Position numbers and translations under genes: made by a program. This document shows, one piece after another, positions 53,946 to 63,661 of a DNA stretch of 64,000 nt (position 1 is the stretch's first letter; the number at the start of each line of letters is the position of its first letter). The DNA lies in the NCBI RefSeq assembly GCF_918378365.1, contig NZ_OU912926.1, forward strand, positions 2,914,001 to 2,978,000, given 5' to 3'. Origin of the DNA: Candidatus Nitrotoga arctica (lineage in GTDB: Bacteria > Pseudomonadota > Gammaproteobacteria > Burkholderiales > Gallionellaceae). The notes below the pieces were generated by a model that was given only the letters and a program-made list of their open reading frames with translations, was not told where the DNA came from and made no database searches.

Positions 53946-54296
53946 ATGAACGAAGTAACGGAAATGCAAGATCCACTGGTGTTTACCGACAGTGCGGCCA
54001 ATAAGGTTAAAGCAATGATTGAAGAAGAAGATAATTCCAACTTGAAGTTGCGAATTGCCGTAAGCGGTGGTGGCTGTTCCGGCTTTCAATATGGTTTTAC
54101 TTTAGATGAAATAACCAATGAAGACGACACCGTACTGAATAAAAATGGCGTACAGTTATTAATTGACCCGATGAGCTTCCAATATCTAGTGGGCGCAGAA
54201 ATTGATTATCAGAATGGATTAGAAGGTTCGCAATTCGTCATCAAGAACCCAGGCGCTACTTCTACCTGTGGCTGTGGATCATCTTTTTCAGTTTAA
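53946..54296 (+). CDS. erpA: Iron-sulfur insertion protein ErpA
   Basis: This A-type Fe-S carrier has 116 residues. It delivers clusters to client enzymes. Three conserved cysteines are visible: Cys44 in [11 protein letters not shown], and Cys108 and Cys110 in TCGCGSSFS. The start ACGGAGG is well placed. It is divergent from the flavin cluster and in betaproteobacteria often stands near anmK, as here. Confidence 0.95.
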   Translation: MNEVTEMQDPLVFTDSAANKVKAMIEEEDNSNLKLRIAVSGGGCSGFQYGFTLDEITNEDDTVLNKNGVQLLIDPMSFQYLVGAEIDYQNGLEGSQFVIKNPGATSTCGCGSSFSV

Positions 54297-54421
54297 CCAA
54301 ATAATATAAACATGTTATGTAGTGTTGCACATTAACAAACTGTTTGTTTTGTCATTCTTGCGGATCATGCAATAAACGTTGAACATGTGACCTTAAATCA
54401 ACTCTAGACATCCAGCCCCTA

Positions 54422-54444
54422 CCTGTCGTCATTCTAACGACAGG
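54422..54444. repeat. Hairpin between erpA and anmK
   Basis: CCTGTCGT and ACGACAGG form an 8-bp stem around a 7-base loop between the convergent stops of erpA and anmK. No T run follows on either strand, so a terminator role is possible but not shown. Confidence 0.4.
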
Positions 54445-54508
54445 GGGATGAAGGTACCAAATTCATACTGCTTGCGGCTACTATGCCAAATGTAGTACCG
54501 GCATGAAA

Positions 54509-55645
54509 TTAAGCCGAATAAATAGCACCAAGTATGCAAGGGTGACGTGCACCAGTAACGGCGGTCAAATTGACGGTATCACCGTATAAACGTTGCTGTG
54601 CCAGCCAGGCAAAAGCGATAGCCTCCAGCCAATCAACTCCCATGCCTAATGTATCAGTCGCTTGAATGCGGCAGTCCGGTAAGGAAATGCGCAGGTTTTG
54701 TACCAAAGTTTGATTATGTGCGCCACCACCACACAAATAAATCTCTTGCGCGCCATCACAAAAACAATGGATTGCATCTGAGATAACGCGGCTGCTAAAT
54801 GCGAGCAGAGTGGCCTGTACATTGACAGGTGCTTCGTCGCCACTTAGTTTGCTCTTCAGCCAAGCTAGGTTAAATAAATCACGCCCGCTGCTTTTCGGCG
54901 GTATGGCATGCAAAAAAGGTTCGTCCAGCAATTTCTGTAGCAGCGCTGGAATGACCTGTCCGCTGGCAGCCCACGCACCATTCCGATCATAAAGCTCCCC
55001 GCACTGTAGGGCAACCCATGCATCCATCAACAAGTTGCCCGGGCCGCAATCGAAGCCTGTAGTTTGGCGTTTGGGTGGCAGATTAGTAAGGTTGCTGATG
55101 CCACCGATGTTGACAATAACGCGATGAATGCTTGGGTGGCGCAATACTCTGTCGTGAAAAGCAGGAACGAGAGGGGCGCCTTGTCCTCCCGCAGCGATGT
55201 CACGGCTGCGGAAGTCACTAACTACAGTGATACCGCTCAATTCGGCCAGCAAGGCCGAATTACCCAATTGCAGGGTATAACCTTCGCTAGGACGATGACG
55301 TATAGTTTGTCCGTGACAGCCAATAGCGCGTACCTGACCGAGCGTGATATCAGCTGCGCGCAGTAAGATTGCTGTTGCTGCCGCATACAAGCTCGCCAAT
55401 TCATTACTAATTAAATGCATCTGATGCAGCTCATCATTGGCAGGGTGGTGCAGGACTAGTAACGCGTCCCTGAGCTTACTTCCATAAGCTTGGAAGTAAG
55501 TAGCGAGCAATTTAGGATAACTAGTGGAGAAATCAACCAAGACAACATCAATTCCGTCCAGGCTGGTGCCAGACATAATACCTATAAATAATTCAGAATG
55601 GTTCTGAATTATTTTAATCTGCTCAGCGTGATTTTGTTCAGTCAA
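54509..55645 (-). CDS. anmK: Anhydro-N-acetylmuramic acid kinase
   Basis: The kinase phosphorylates anhydroMurNAc in cell-wall recycling. It has 378 residues with FIGIMSGTSLDGIDVVLVDF at the start, GCHGQTIRHRP, NIGGISNLTNLP, DCGPGNLLMDAW and a YLCGGGAHNQ block, the usual AnmK set. Its ATG lies inside the end of the M23 peptidase gene (overlap of eight bases), so translation is coupled. Its N-terminus includes a perfect 12-bp inverted repeat. Pairing with a wall hydrolase fits recycling. Confidence 0.95.
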   Translation of the reverse strand: MTEQNHAEQIKIIQNHSELFIGIMSGTSLDGIDVVLVDFSTSYPKLLATYFQAYGSKLRDALLVLHHPANDELHQMHLISNELASLYAAATAILLRAADITLGQVRAIGCHGQTIRHRPSEGYTLQLGNSALLAELSGITVVSDFRSRDIAAGGQGAPLVPAFHDRVLRHPSIHRVIVNIGGISNLTNLPPKRQTTGFDCGPGNLLMDAWVALQCGELYDRNGAWAASGQVIPALLQKLLDEPFLHAIPPKSSGRDLFNLAWLKSKLSGDEAPVNVQATLLAFSSRVISDAIHCFCDGAQEIYLCGGGAHNQTLVQNLRISLPDCRIQATDTLGMGVDWLEAIAFAWLAQQRLYGDTVNLTAVTGARHPCILGAIYSA

Positions 55646-56951
55646 GTTTAGCCAAGTTAGTATCGCGCAATAAGCCCAAGCGTGCGGTCAGGCTGCGGGT
55701 AGCTTCTTGGAAGGCAAGCTTCTGCACGTTATCCAGAGGGACTGCATCCGGCAATGCAGCACGCAAGGGGTCGCGATGTTGAGCATTGACCATGAACTCA
55801 TAATGCAAGTGCGGACCCGTGGCCAAACCAGTCATACCGACAAAGCCAATAATATCCCCCTGCCCCACACGCTGACCGCGGCGTAAGCCGCTAGCAAAAC
55901 GAGATAGATGCCCATATACAGTGGTGTGGCGGCTCTGATGCTCCACTATCACAACGTTGCCATAACCGCCTTGTTTGCCGACAAAGGATACAGTCCCATC
56001 GGCAGTTACCTTAACCTTGGTGCCTAATGCTGCGGCATAGTCCACGCCTTTATGCGCACGCCATGTGTTCAGAACTGGATGAAAACGCGACAGGCTGAAA
56101 CCGGAACTAATGCGTGAAAATTCAAGTGGTGAGCGCAAAAATGCCTTCCGTATGCTCTTACCATCCGGTGTGTAATAATCGCCATGACTGCTGTCAGCTT
56201 TAAAATAGACCACACGGTAGCTCTCACCTTGATTGATGAATTCGGCAGCCCGAATACGTCCGGCACGAACCGGTTCGCCGTTGCTATAATCCATTTCGTA
56301 AACCACGCTGAATTTGTCCCCTTTGCGCAGATCACGATGGAAATCAATATCACTACCAAAAATTTCAGCCAATTGGTTGGCGGTCGATTCCGGCAGGCCA
56401 ACTGCATCGGTTGCAGCAAACAGAGTACTGCTAATCTCGCCAGTACGCATGAGCAGACGTTGTTCAACCAGAGGGGGCTGTATGCTGGTCATGAGGCCGC
56501 CAGTACCTTTCTTGATAACAACTTGGTTACCGTTGTTATCAAGGTAACGTAACGCCAGCAGACTACCATCCGCATTGGTTTCAGCTTGCACGAATTTACC
56601 TACAGCAAGTTGGCGGAAAGATGCTGCGGCTTTATCGCGACGCAGATATTCGCTGGCAGAGGAATCTTCTACTTGCATACGACGCAAAAGCTCAGTTACT
56701 GTATCTCCGCGTTGCACACGTTCATTGCGCCAAAATGTGGCGGCCTTCGAATTCGTGGCACTAGTGATAGCTAGCGTGTCATGGGGCAGCACGATTTCTT
56801 CCGCGACCATCGTAAGAGATGTATAGGTATTATCAGACTGCGGTACAATTCCAAATGCAGTAACCACGCCAAGCAAGGGTAAGCTGGATAAGGCAACAAG
56901 CCAGCGCAGCTTTAATTTTTTTTCTTGTGTCAGGGTGTTTTGGTTTAGCAT
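55638..56951 (-). CDS. M23-family peptidoglycan endopeptidase (MepM-like)
   Basis: This is a 437-residue membrane-anchored zinc peptidase. An N-terminal helix (residues 17-36) is followed by an OapA/LysM-like region with RVQRGDTVTELLRRM, then the M23 domain. Zinc ligands are His300 and Asp304 in HKGVDYA and His383 within HLHYE (residues 381-385), with YGHLSRF between. It should cleave peptide cross-links to allow wall growth. It is the first gene of the M23-anmK pair. tyrS, which often precedes it in related species, is absent from the window. Confidence 0.93.
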   Translation of the reverse strand: MLNQNTLTQEKKLKLRWLVALSSLPLLGVVTAFGIVPQSDNTYTSLTMVAEEIVLPHDTLAITSATNSKAATFWRNERVQRGDTVTELLRRMQVEDSSASEYLRRDKAAASFRQLAVGKFVQAETNADGSLLALRYLDNNGNQVVIKKGTGGLMTSIQPPLVEQRLLMRTGEISSTLFAATDAVGLPESTANQLAEIFGSDIDFHRDLRKGDKFSVVYEMDYSNGEPVRAGRIRAAEFINQGESYRVVYFKADSSHGDYYTPDGKSIRKAFLRSPLEFSRISSGFSLSRFHPVLNTWRAHKGVDYAAALGTKVKVTADGTVSFVGKQGGYGNVVIVEHQSRHTTVYGHLSRFASGLRRGQRVGQGDIIGFVGMTGLATGPHLHYEFMVNAQHRDPLRAALPDAVPLDNVQKLAFQEATRSLTARLGLLRDTNLAKLD

Positions 56952-57759
56952 TTACGTTTGCGTCTCCTGGCTATCGCGTTCTCTCATAAATAAGGCTATG
57001 AGTTAAGGTCATGAACACTATAATTTTCAATTATGCGTAACTTTACCAGAAAGTCGCCATCCCTCAAAATCCACCGGCCAGATACCGACCAATGGTTAAA
57101 ATATAAGTATAAGCGGTTAAATATTTTAGGGTTCCTCTAAAAACCAACCACCAACTGCACCCTGAGGCACCAGTTACGGCCAGAATTTTGAGACAATTAT
57201 CCATTATCTCTCTACCCAATCTTCCATGCTCACACCCACATATCCCGTTTTTTTTGATGTGTGAAACACGGACTACCAGATTGACACCTATGAGTGACAC
57301 GCAGGTAAAACTCCATGCTTGGATCAACTGTGAAGTCTTTCGGCCTGATCTGGAAAGAAGGCGTGAGAAGGAAAAAAGTGCTTCGCCGAAGCGAGACACA
57401 TTGATGCAGTGCTCATGTTCAAAATTTAAATTCTCCAGCACCTTTACAATATGGCCAACGAAGGAATTGAATACCCGATTCATGACCGACTCTTTGTTCA
57501 TAAGTTTTCTGAAGCTGCAATTGTGAAGACCAAATATGCCGATAACACCTACCGTTCCATGGCATGAAAAACTTAAGCTTTGTGGGATTCGTCGCGATAT
57601 GCAAAGATGTCTAAATACTATTGAATTCAATTCATGGATCATCATAAATAACCGCACTACTCATTGCAAAAAATTTTTGCAATGAGTAAATTCTGAACAA
57701 TCATCACGCAAATTTATGAAACACTCAATCTATCCCAAACCCTACGGAGACCATTAACC
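56952..57759. other. Gene-poor region, probably decayed sequence
   Basis: About 800 bases between the M23 gene and the DUF1566 gene have overlapping open frames on both strands (for example 57064-57657 minus), but none has a ribosome site or a recognised domain. It may be a decayed mobile element. It contains a perfect palindrome at 57659-57687 and a short repeat shared with 26.37 kb. Confidence 0.45.
57659..57687. repeat. Perfect palindrome with 14-bp arms
   Basis: The arms ACTCATTGCAAAAA and TTTTTGCAATGAGT are exact complements around one central base. The A/T run at the centre makes a cruciform or a bidirectional terminator possible. It is 73 bases upstream of the DUF1566 gene, so an operator is another option. 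Confidence 0.7.
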
Positions 57760-58305
57760 ATGACAACTACCTCGTCCCTGCCGCAAAGCAACATTCAGGC
57801 CAAACCAAGCAACCCTGATATTGCAATCCCGACCCGATTCGAAATCTCGACCGATGGCAGCGAAGTCACTGACAACAAGACTGGCCGAATCTGGCGGCGT
57901 TGTCCTGAGGGCATGCTGACGATTACCACTGGCTGTACTGGGGTCGCAACCGCTTATACTTGGGATCAAGCGCTAGCCTTAGCTAAACACGAAGCGATGT
58001 CCACAGGTAAAGCTTGGCGTCTGCCCTTTGCAAATGAACTATCAAGTATAGTGGATACAAGCGTTAGAAATCCGGCGATTAATACAGCCATCTTTCCAAT
58101 GAAATGGCCAACACCTGCTGCACATTTCTGGTCGATTGAGCCTGCGAAAGATAACTCGTCCTTTGCTTGGGGTGTCAGTTTTTACGATGGCAAAGTGGAT
58201 TTCCACCAACGTGGTGACGGTGGTCGGGTAAGATTAGTGCGTACGGGACAATTTGCCGTTCCCATCGATGCTACGGGGGCAGTGGAGAATTCAGTTTATC
58301 CATGA
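57760..58305 (+). CDS. DUF1566 (Lcl C-terminal-like) protein
   Basis: This is a 181-residue protein built around one DUF1566 domain: VTDNKTGRIWRRCPEG, YTWDQALALAK, WRLPFANELSSIVD, HFWSIEPAKDNSSFAWGVSFYDGKVDF and VRLVRTG, in the normal order. Such domains usually occur in exported proteins with a signal peptide or lipobox, but here the N-terminus (TTTSSLPQSNIQAKP) is polar and has none, so the export signal may have been lost or the protein acts in the cytoplasm. A CGGAGA site precedes the ATG. The function is unknown. Confidence 0.8.
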   Translation: MTTTSSLPQSNIQAKPSNPDIAIPTRFEISTDGSEVTDNKTGRIWRRCPEGMLTITTGCTGVATAYTWDQALALAKHEAMSTGKAWRLPFANELSSIVDTSVRNPAINTAIFPMKWPTPAAHFWSIEPAKDNSSFAWGVSFYDGKVDFHQRGDGGRVRLVRTGQFAVPIDATGAVENSVYP

Positions 58306-58613
58306 GGAACCTTAGCGCTGATCACCATCCTTGCGATGATCAACCCACTTCTTGAATTCGCCCCGGTTTGTTCGCTTCAACCTCATACACATTGGACAAG
58401 GCTTCCACTTGCGTGAAATGTAAAGTGAATGTTAAAGTTCTAAAAAGTTGCTTGGCTATTGCTACTATAATTTGCACAGTCTAGGCAATTGTCGATCAGT
58501 TAATGATCGATCAAGAATCTCTATAACCTTTGCGATCAGGGTTGGTGGCGTTTGACCATTCGATATTTCGATACCATCTATTAAATAACTTACAAAAAAA
58601 TTTGAGGATAACC
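58306..58613. other. Intergenic region before the BolA-like gene
   Basis: About 300 bases hold a degenerate repeat at 58316-58412 (second copy at 53.7 kb), a TATAAT at 58466-58471 and a 7-bp inverted repeat TCGATCA/TGATCGA at 58492-58510, which could be an operator. No gene is seen. Confidence 0.4.
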
Positions 58614-58880
58614 ATGTCTTGCCACACTACTGATTTCAAAGGCTCCGTCATTGACGCGCTACAAGAGGCAATCGAACGGCAGATTCCTAGTTCACAGGCC
58701 GAGGTGAGCGGTGGCGGAGGACACTTTAGTATTAACGTGACGTCGTCTGCGTTCGCTGGCAAAAACATGCTTGAGAGCCAGCGAATGGTGTACAGTGCGA
58801 TCGCTCACTTGATGGCGGGGGACGCGGCTCCCGTTCACGCAGTCGATAGTTTAAAAACCAGAACACCGCCCAGCGCTTAG
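58614..58880 (+). CDS. BolA-family protein
   Basis: This 88-residue protein begins at the ATG at 58614, which has a GAGGA ribosome site; a longer frame from 58530 has none. It shows IERQIPSSQAEVSGGGGHFSINVTSSAFAGKNMLESQRMVYSAI in consecutive parts, the class II KH-like fold of BolA with the conserved GGHF-type motif and the Arg of the FxGxxxxxRxxxV block (here QRMVYSAI). BolA proteins work with monothiol glutaredoxins in Fe-S handling or as regulators; which applies is not shown. A short coding-like stretch without a recognised family follows at about 58890-58965. Confidence 0.85.
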   Translation: MSCHTTDFKGSVIDALQEAIERQIPSSQAEVSGGGGHFSINVTSSAFAGKNMLESQRMVYSAIAHLMAGDAAPVHAVDSLKTRTPPSA

Positions 58881-59340
58881 CATCGTAAACATGGGCACAG
58901 GTTCAACGGCGGCCATGATGGCGCTGATCCGAGATGAGGTCGCACGCTTGCCTCGACAATCCTAGGTACCTCAACAAGCAGTTGAGGGAGTGGCACTACC
59001 ATAACCATATAGCTACTTCATATCCAAAAAGAAATGTACGCTATGCCATGATGTTCAACAACTACACGGCGCCTGTGTAGCATAAAACTATTGGTTTGAA
59101 ACTAGCGACTGATTTTTTTATCTCCCACAGTCATGAATATTGATTAGCCCAACTGTGAAATAGGTGCGGTGGAAGATTGATAGGTTCAATCCTATGCCTA
59201 AGTTTCAATCTTATTTCTAAGTAAGATCAGATGTTCTGAATACCATTGGGGGCATTCTTTAGCCAATGTTTGATGTTGCACTTCAAGTTATCCGTCACCA
59301 TCCCCTCGTAACCTCCATTAAAGAAATTTTCATTGTGCTC
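58881..59340. other. Intergenic region before groES
   Basis: These 460 bases show no supported gene. A 24-codon frame from an ATG at about 58890 (MGTGSTAAMMALIRDEVARL) to 58965 reads like protein but has no ribosome site or known family. Confidence 0.35.
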
Positions 59341-59395
59341 TTGAAATATGTGCGCTCCGCCCTTATTATTAGCACTCTCTGGCATCGAGTGCTAA
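59341..59395 (+). promoter_or_regulatory. Sigma70 promoter with CIRCE operator for groESL
   Basis: TTGAAA at 59341-59346 and TATTAT at 59364-59369 are spaced by exactly 17 bases. A perfect CIRCE element, TTAGCACTC-N9-GAGTGCTAA, spans 59369-59395 and overlaps the start of transcription. HrcA repressor should bind it and lift on heat shock. hrcA is not in the window. Confidence 0.93.
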
Positions 59396-59443
59396 CTAGA
59401 GATGTCGTTATTTTGTTAATTGTTTGTTTAAGGAGAATAAAAT

Positions 59444-59734
59444 ATGTTGGTCCGTCCTTTGCATGATCGTGTCGTTATCAAGCGCATGGAAGAAGAACGT
59501 AAAACTGCGTCCGGAATTGTGATTCCTGATGCCGCTACTGAGAAGCCTGATCAAGGCGTAATTGTCGCTGTAGGTAACGGTAAATACGGTGATGACGGCA
59601 AACTACTCCCGATGTCTGTAAAAGTTGGCGATAAAGTTTTGTTCGGCAAACACGCTCGTCAGACTTTTAAAATAGAAGGCCAAGAATACATAACCATGCA
59701 TGAAGAAGAAATTATTGGCGTAATCGAAGCTTAA
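59444..59734 (+). CDS. groES: Co-chaperonin GroES
   Basis: GroES is the 96-residue lid of the chaperonin. It starts [18 protein letters not shown], has the mobile loop [18 protein letters not shown] and ends [16 protein letters not shown] precedes the ATG. It is transcribed with groEL from the CIRCE-controlled promoter. Confidence 0.98.
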   Translation: MLVRPLHDRVVIKRMEEERKTASGIVIPDAATEKPDQGVIVAVGNGKYGDDGKLLPMSVKVGDKVLFGKHARQTFKIEGQEYITMHEEEIIGVIEA

Positions 59735-59745
59735 TTTCAAATATA

Positions 59746-59794
59746 CGGTCTTTCCTGCCCTTCGGCAGGATGAGGTGACCTTCGGTAAAGACCG
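59746..59794 (+). other. Structured RNA element between groES and groEL
   Basis: An 8-bp outer stem CGGTCTTT/AAAGACCG encloses a perfect CCTGCC-CTTC-GGCAGG hairpin and a weak second one. It lies between the two genes and ends 36 bases before groEL, so it may alter the ratio or stability of the two messages. Confidence 0.55.
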
Positions 59795-59800
59795 AAGTGA

Positions 59801-61486
<1,686 letters not shown>

Positions 61487-61517
61487 TTGTTGCAATTTAT
61501 CTGCTGTTGAATCTGAC

Positions 61518-61546
61518 AAACCCTGCCTCGTGCAGGGTTTGTTTTT
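61518..61546 (+). terminator. Intrinsic terminator of groESL
   Basis: AAACCCTGC and GCAGGGTTT form a 9-bp stem with a 5-base loop 31 bases after the groEL stop, followed by GTTTTT. Confidence 0.88.
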
Positions 61547-61639
61547 GAAATCGGCAAAAAGTAAAGTTGGCACTACTACGTAGTGCGCCCTATTTACGGT
61601 TATCTCAATTCTGAGGTTTCTTAAATCGCGTTTTATCGT

Positions 61640-61645
61640 TATAAT
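61640..61645 (+). promoter_or_regulatory. -10 box of tRNA-Phe promoter
   Basis: A perfect TATAAT lies 16 bases before the tRNA. The -35 region (TTTCTT at 17 bases) is weak. Confidence 0.5.
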
Positions 61646-61660
61646 GCGCACCTTCGCATA

Positions 61661-61736
61661 GGCCTGGTAGCTCAGTTGGTAGAGCAGTGGATTGAAGATC
61701 CTCGTGTCGGTGGTTCGATTCCGCCCCGGGCCACCA
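61661..61736 (+). tRNA. tRNA-Phe (anticodon GAA)
   Basis: The 76-base gene folds into a full cloverleaf: acceptor stem GGCCTGG/CCGGGCC with one G-U pair, D arm GCTCAGTTGGTAGAGC, anticodon loop TTGAAGA (anticodon GAA), T arm GGTGGTTCGATTCCGCC, and an encoded CCA end. The anticodon stem has one T-T mismatch. An integrase gene starts 176 bases downstream, so the 3' end of this tRNA is the likely attachment site. Confidence 0.95.
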
Positions 61737-61770
61737 ATTAATAGTTTTAGGTGTTCCTAAAACTTCCAGT

Positions 61771-61806
61771 AAACCCCCACTGCATAATGCTCTCGGGGGT
61801 TTTTTA
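61771..61806 (+). terminator. Intrinsic terminator of tRNA-Phe
   Basis: AACCCCC and GGGGGTT pair around a 16-base loop and are followed by six T. It lies 35 bases after the CCA end. Confidence 0.75.
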
Positions 61807-61912
61807 ATACCTGAACATTCCTTGCTATTCTCTTGCCATCCACAACAATTAACGGTATTTCTGACGGTATCTGGCATACTGTCAGCAGTCGATACCGTCA
61901 AATGGATAAATC

Positions 61913-63125
61913 ATGCCGCTTACAGCGATAGAAATTAAGAACGCCAAACCAAAAGATAAATCCCAAAAATTAACCGATGGTGACGGGATGTATCTGCTAA
62001 TTCAGCCGAACGGGGCAAAATATTGGCGTCTTGATTACCGCTTTGCTGGCAAACGCAAAACACTGGCCCTTGGCGTGTATCCTGAGATAAGTCTGTTAAA
62101 CGCACGGGATAGGCGTGATGACGCGCGTAAAATATTGGCGAATGATGCGGATCCAGGAGACATAAAGAAGGCGCTAAATGCAGCAAAAGCCGCGCTGACT
62201 GAGAACAGTTTTGAACATGTCGCCCGGGAGTGGTTTTCATCTCACGCTCACAATTGGAAGGAAAACCATTCAAGCAAAATTATTCGACGGCTTGAGGCTG
62301 ATATTTTCCCGTGGTTAGGTGGTTGTCCTGTTGGGGAGATAACGGCCCCCGAACTACTCGAGACAGTCAAACGTATTCAAACCCGTGGCGCATTAGAAAC
62401 AGCACACCGTGCTCTAAATAACTGTAGCAGCGTATTTCGGTATTCTATTGCAACCGGACGCGCGTCCCGCGATCCCGCTTCTGACCTTCGCGGGGCATTG
62501 CCCCCCACAAAAGAAAAGCATCATGCATCCATTATTGACCCAAAGGCAATAGGCGATCTACTGCGTGACATAGAGGCATTCAAAGGCACCTTTGTAACAC
62601 GTAGTGCGTTACGGCTCGCGCCGCTGGTGTTTGTGCGACCTGTTGAGTTACGCAAAGCAGAATGGACAGAGATTGATTTTGATAAAGCTGAATGGCGCAT
62701 TCCAGCTAACAAGATGAAAATGAATGCTATGCATATCGTGCCGCTGGCCGCTAGGGCGGTTGAGATTTTGCAGGAAATCCAGCCGCTAACTGGGGCCGGT
62801 AAATATGTTTTCCCATGTGCAAGAACAACCGCTCGCCCAATGAGTGAAAACGCAATCCTAGCGGCTTTACGGCGCATGGGATACACAAAAGACGAAATGA
62901 CCGGACACGGCTTTAGGTCAATGGCGTCTACCTTGCTAAATGAGCAAGGATTCAATCGAGAGGCAACTAGCTCACGCGGAAAGAGACGCGGTACGGGCTG
63001 CTTACAATTATGCTGAATACCTGCCTGAGCGTCGGCGCATGATGCAGCATTGGGCTGACTATCTGGACGGCTTGAAAACGGGTGCAGATGTGGTACCGAT
63101 AAATAGAAGTAAGTCGGCTTCTTGA
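61913..63125 (+). pseudogene. P4-type tyrosine recombinase, frameshifted
   Basis: This is a tRNA-associated integrase of the DUF4102/P4 class. The N-terminal PLTAIEIKNAKPKDKSQKLTDGDGMYL is the arm-binding domain opening, and the catalytic Arg (FVRPVELRKAEW) and HGFR (GHGFRSMAS) blocks are intact. At 62951-62963 an apparent 11-bp deletion within the sequence that should encode NRDAIERQ shifts the frame, so the first frame ends at 63016. The last part, with IERQLAHAERDAVRAAYNYAEYLPERRRMM and the tyrosine block, continues in the +1 frame to 63125. Without the tyrosine the product is inactive. It marks the left end of an island or a remnant. Confidence 0.88.
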
Positions 63126-63179
63126 ATGAATTCACAGCAGCCAACAATTAAATTTGTGCGAGGTTAAGCATTAAGCTAA

Positions 63180-63199
63180 AAACCCGCCGAAGCGGGTTT
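63180..63199 (-). terminator. Intrinsic terminator, mainly for the minus strand
   Basis: AAACCCGC-CGAA-GCGGGTTT forms a perfect 8-bp stem with a tetraloop. On the minus strand it is followed by TTTTTAG and ends the secreted-protein gene; on the plus strand it may serve the integrase. Confidence 0.8.
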
Positions 63200-63226
63200 G
63201 GATAGGCTTAACTACATGGGAAGCAA

Positions 63227-63661
63227 TTAACTGCCTGATGGACTACTTGATTTACCCGCAGATCCAGTGGGATCCATAGCACCATCGCGATTTTCAATTT
63301 TCAACTTGTCCTGCTTCAAGACTTTCCCGGGGGCTGCAGCATCTTTAACAGCTGCATTTCCTGCCTCCCCAGAATTACCTCTCGAGGATCCGGTTCTAGT
63401 GCGTTCACTCTGAGAGCCACCACTGCCTCCATGGCTAACACTTTGATGATCCCTATCGCCACTCATCTTAGTGGAACGTTTCTTGCCCTTGGGGTCTTTC
63501 CCGGTATCATCCATCTTATTATCGTGGCTTCCGCTACCGTCTAACTGTTGATTTCCTTGGGATGCATTGGCATCAGCTTGAGTTTTGGAATCAGCATGGG
63601 CTAAGGTGGTTCCCAATATAAAGCAGGACGCAAGTGCGAGGTAATTGAAAGATTTTTTCAT
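63227..63661 (-). CDS. Small exported Gly/Ser/Lys-rich protein
   Basis: This is a 144-residue protein with a clear signal peptide (residues 1-23; FILGTTLAHA then D). The mature part is low in hydrophobic residues and rich in Gly, Ser, Lys, Asp and Gln, so it is probably disordered. It has no Cys and no recognised domain. A terminator follows. It stands alone beside the integrase, so it may belong to the island or to the backbone. The function is unknown. Confidence 0.7.
   Translation of the reverse strand: MKKSFNYLALASCFILGTTLAHADSKTQADANASQGNQQLDGSGSHDNKMDDTGKDPKGKKRSTKMSGDRDHQSVSHGGSGGSQSERTRTGSSRGNSGEAGNAAVKDAAAPGKVLKQDKLKIENRDGAMDPTGSAGKSSSPSGS

Noticed and set aside
57064..57657. Long minus-strand ORF of 197 codons
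   Set aside because: It has no ribosome site, no recognised domain, odd composition rich in Cys/Ser/Arg, and competes with an open frame on the other strand. It is treated as decayed sequence.
59266..59466. 66-codon ORF across the groESL promoter
   Set aside because: It spans the sigma70 promoter and CIRCE site and runs into groES in another frame, so it is a chance open frame.
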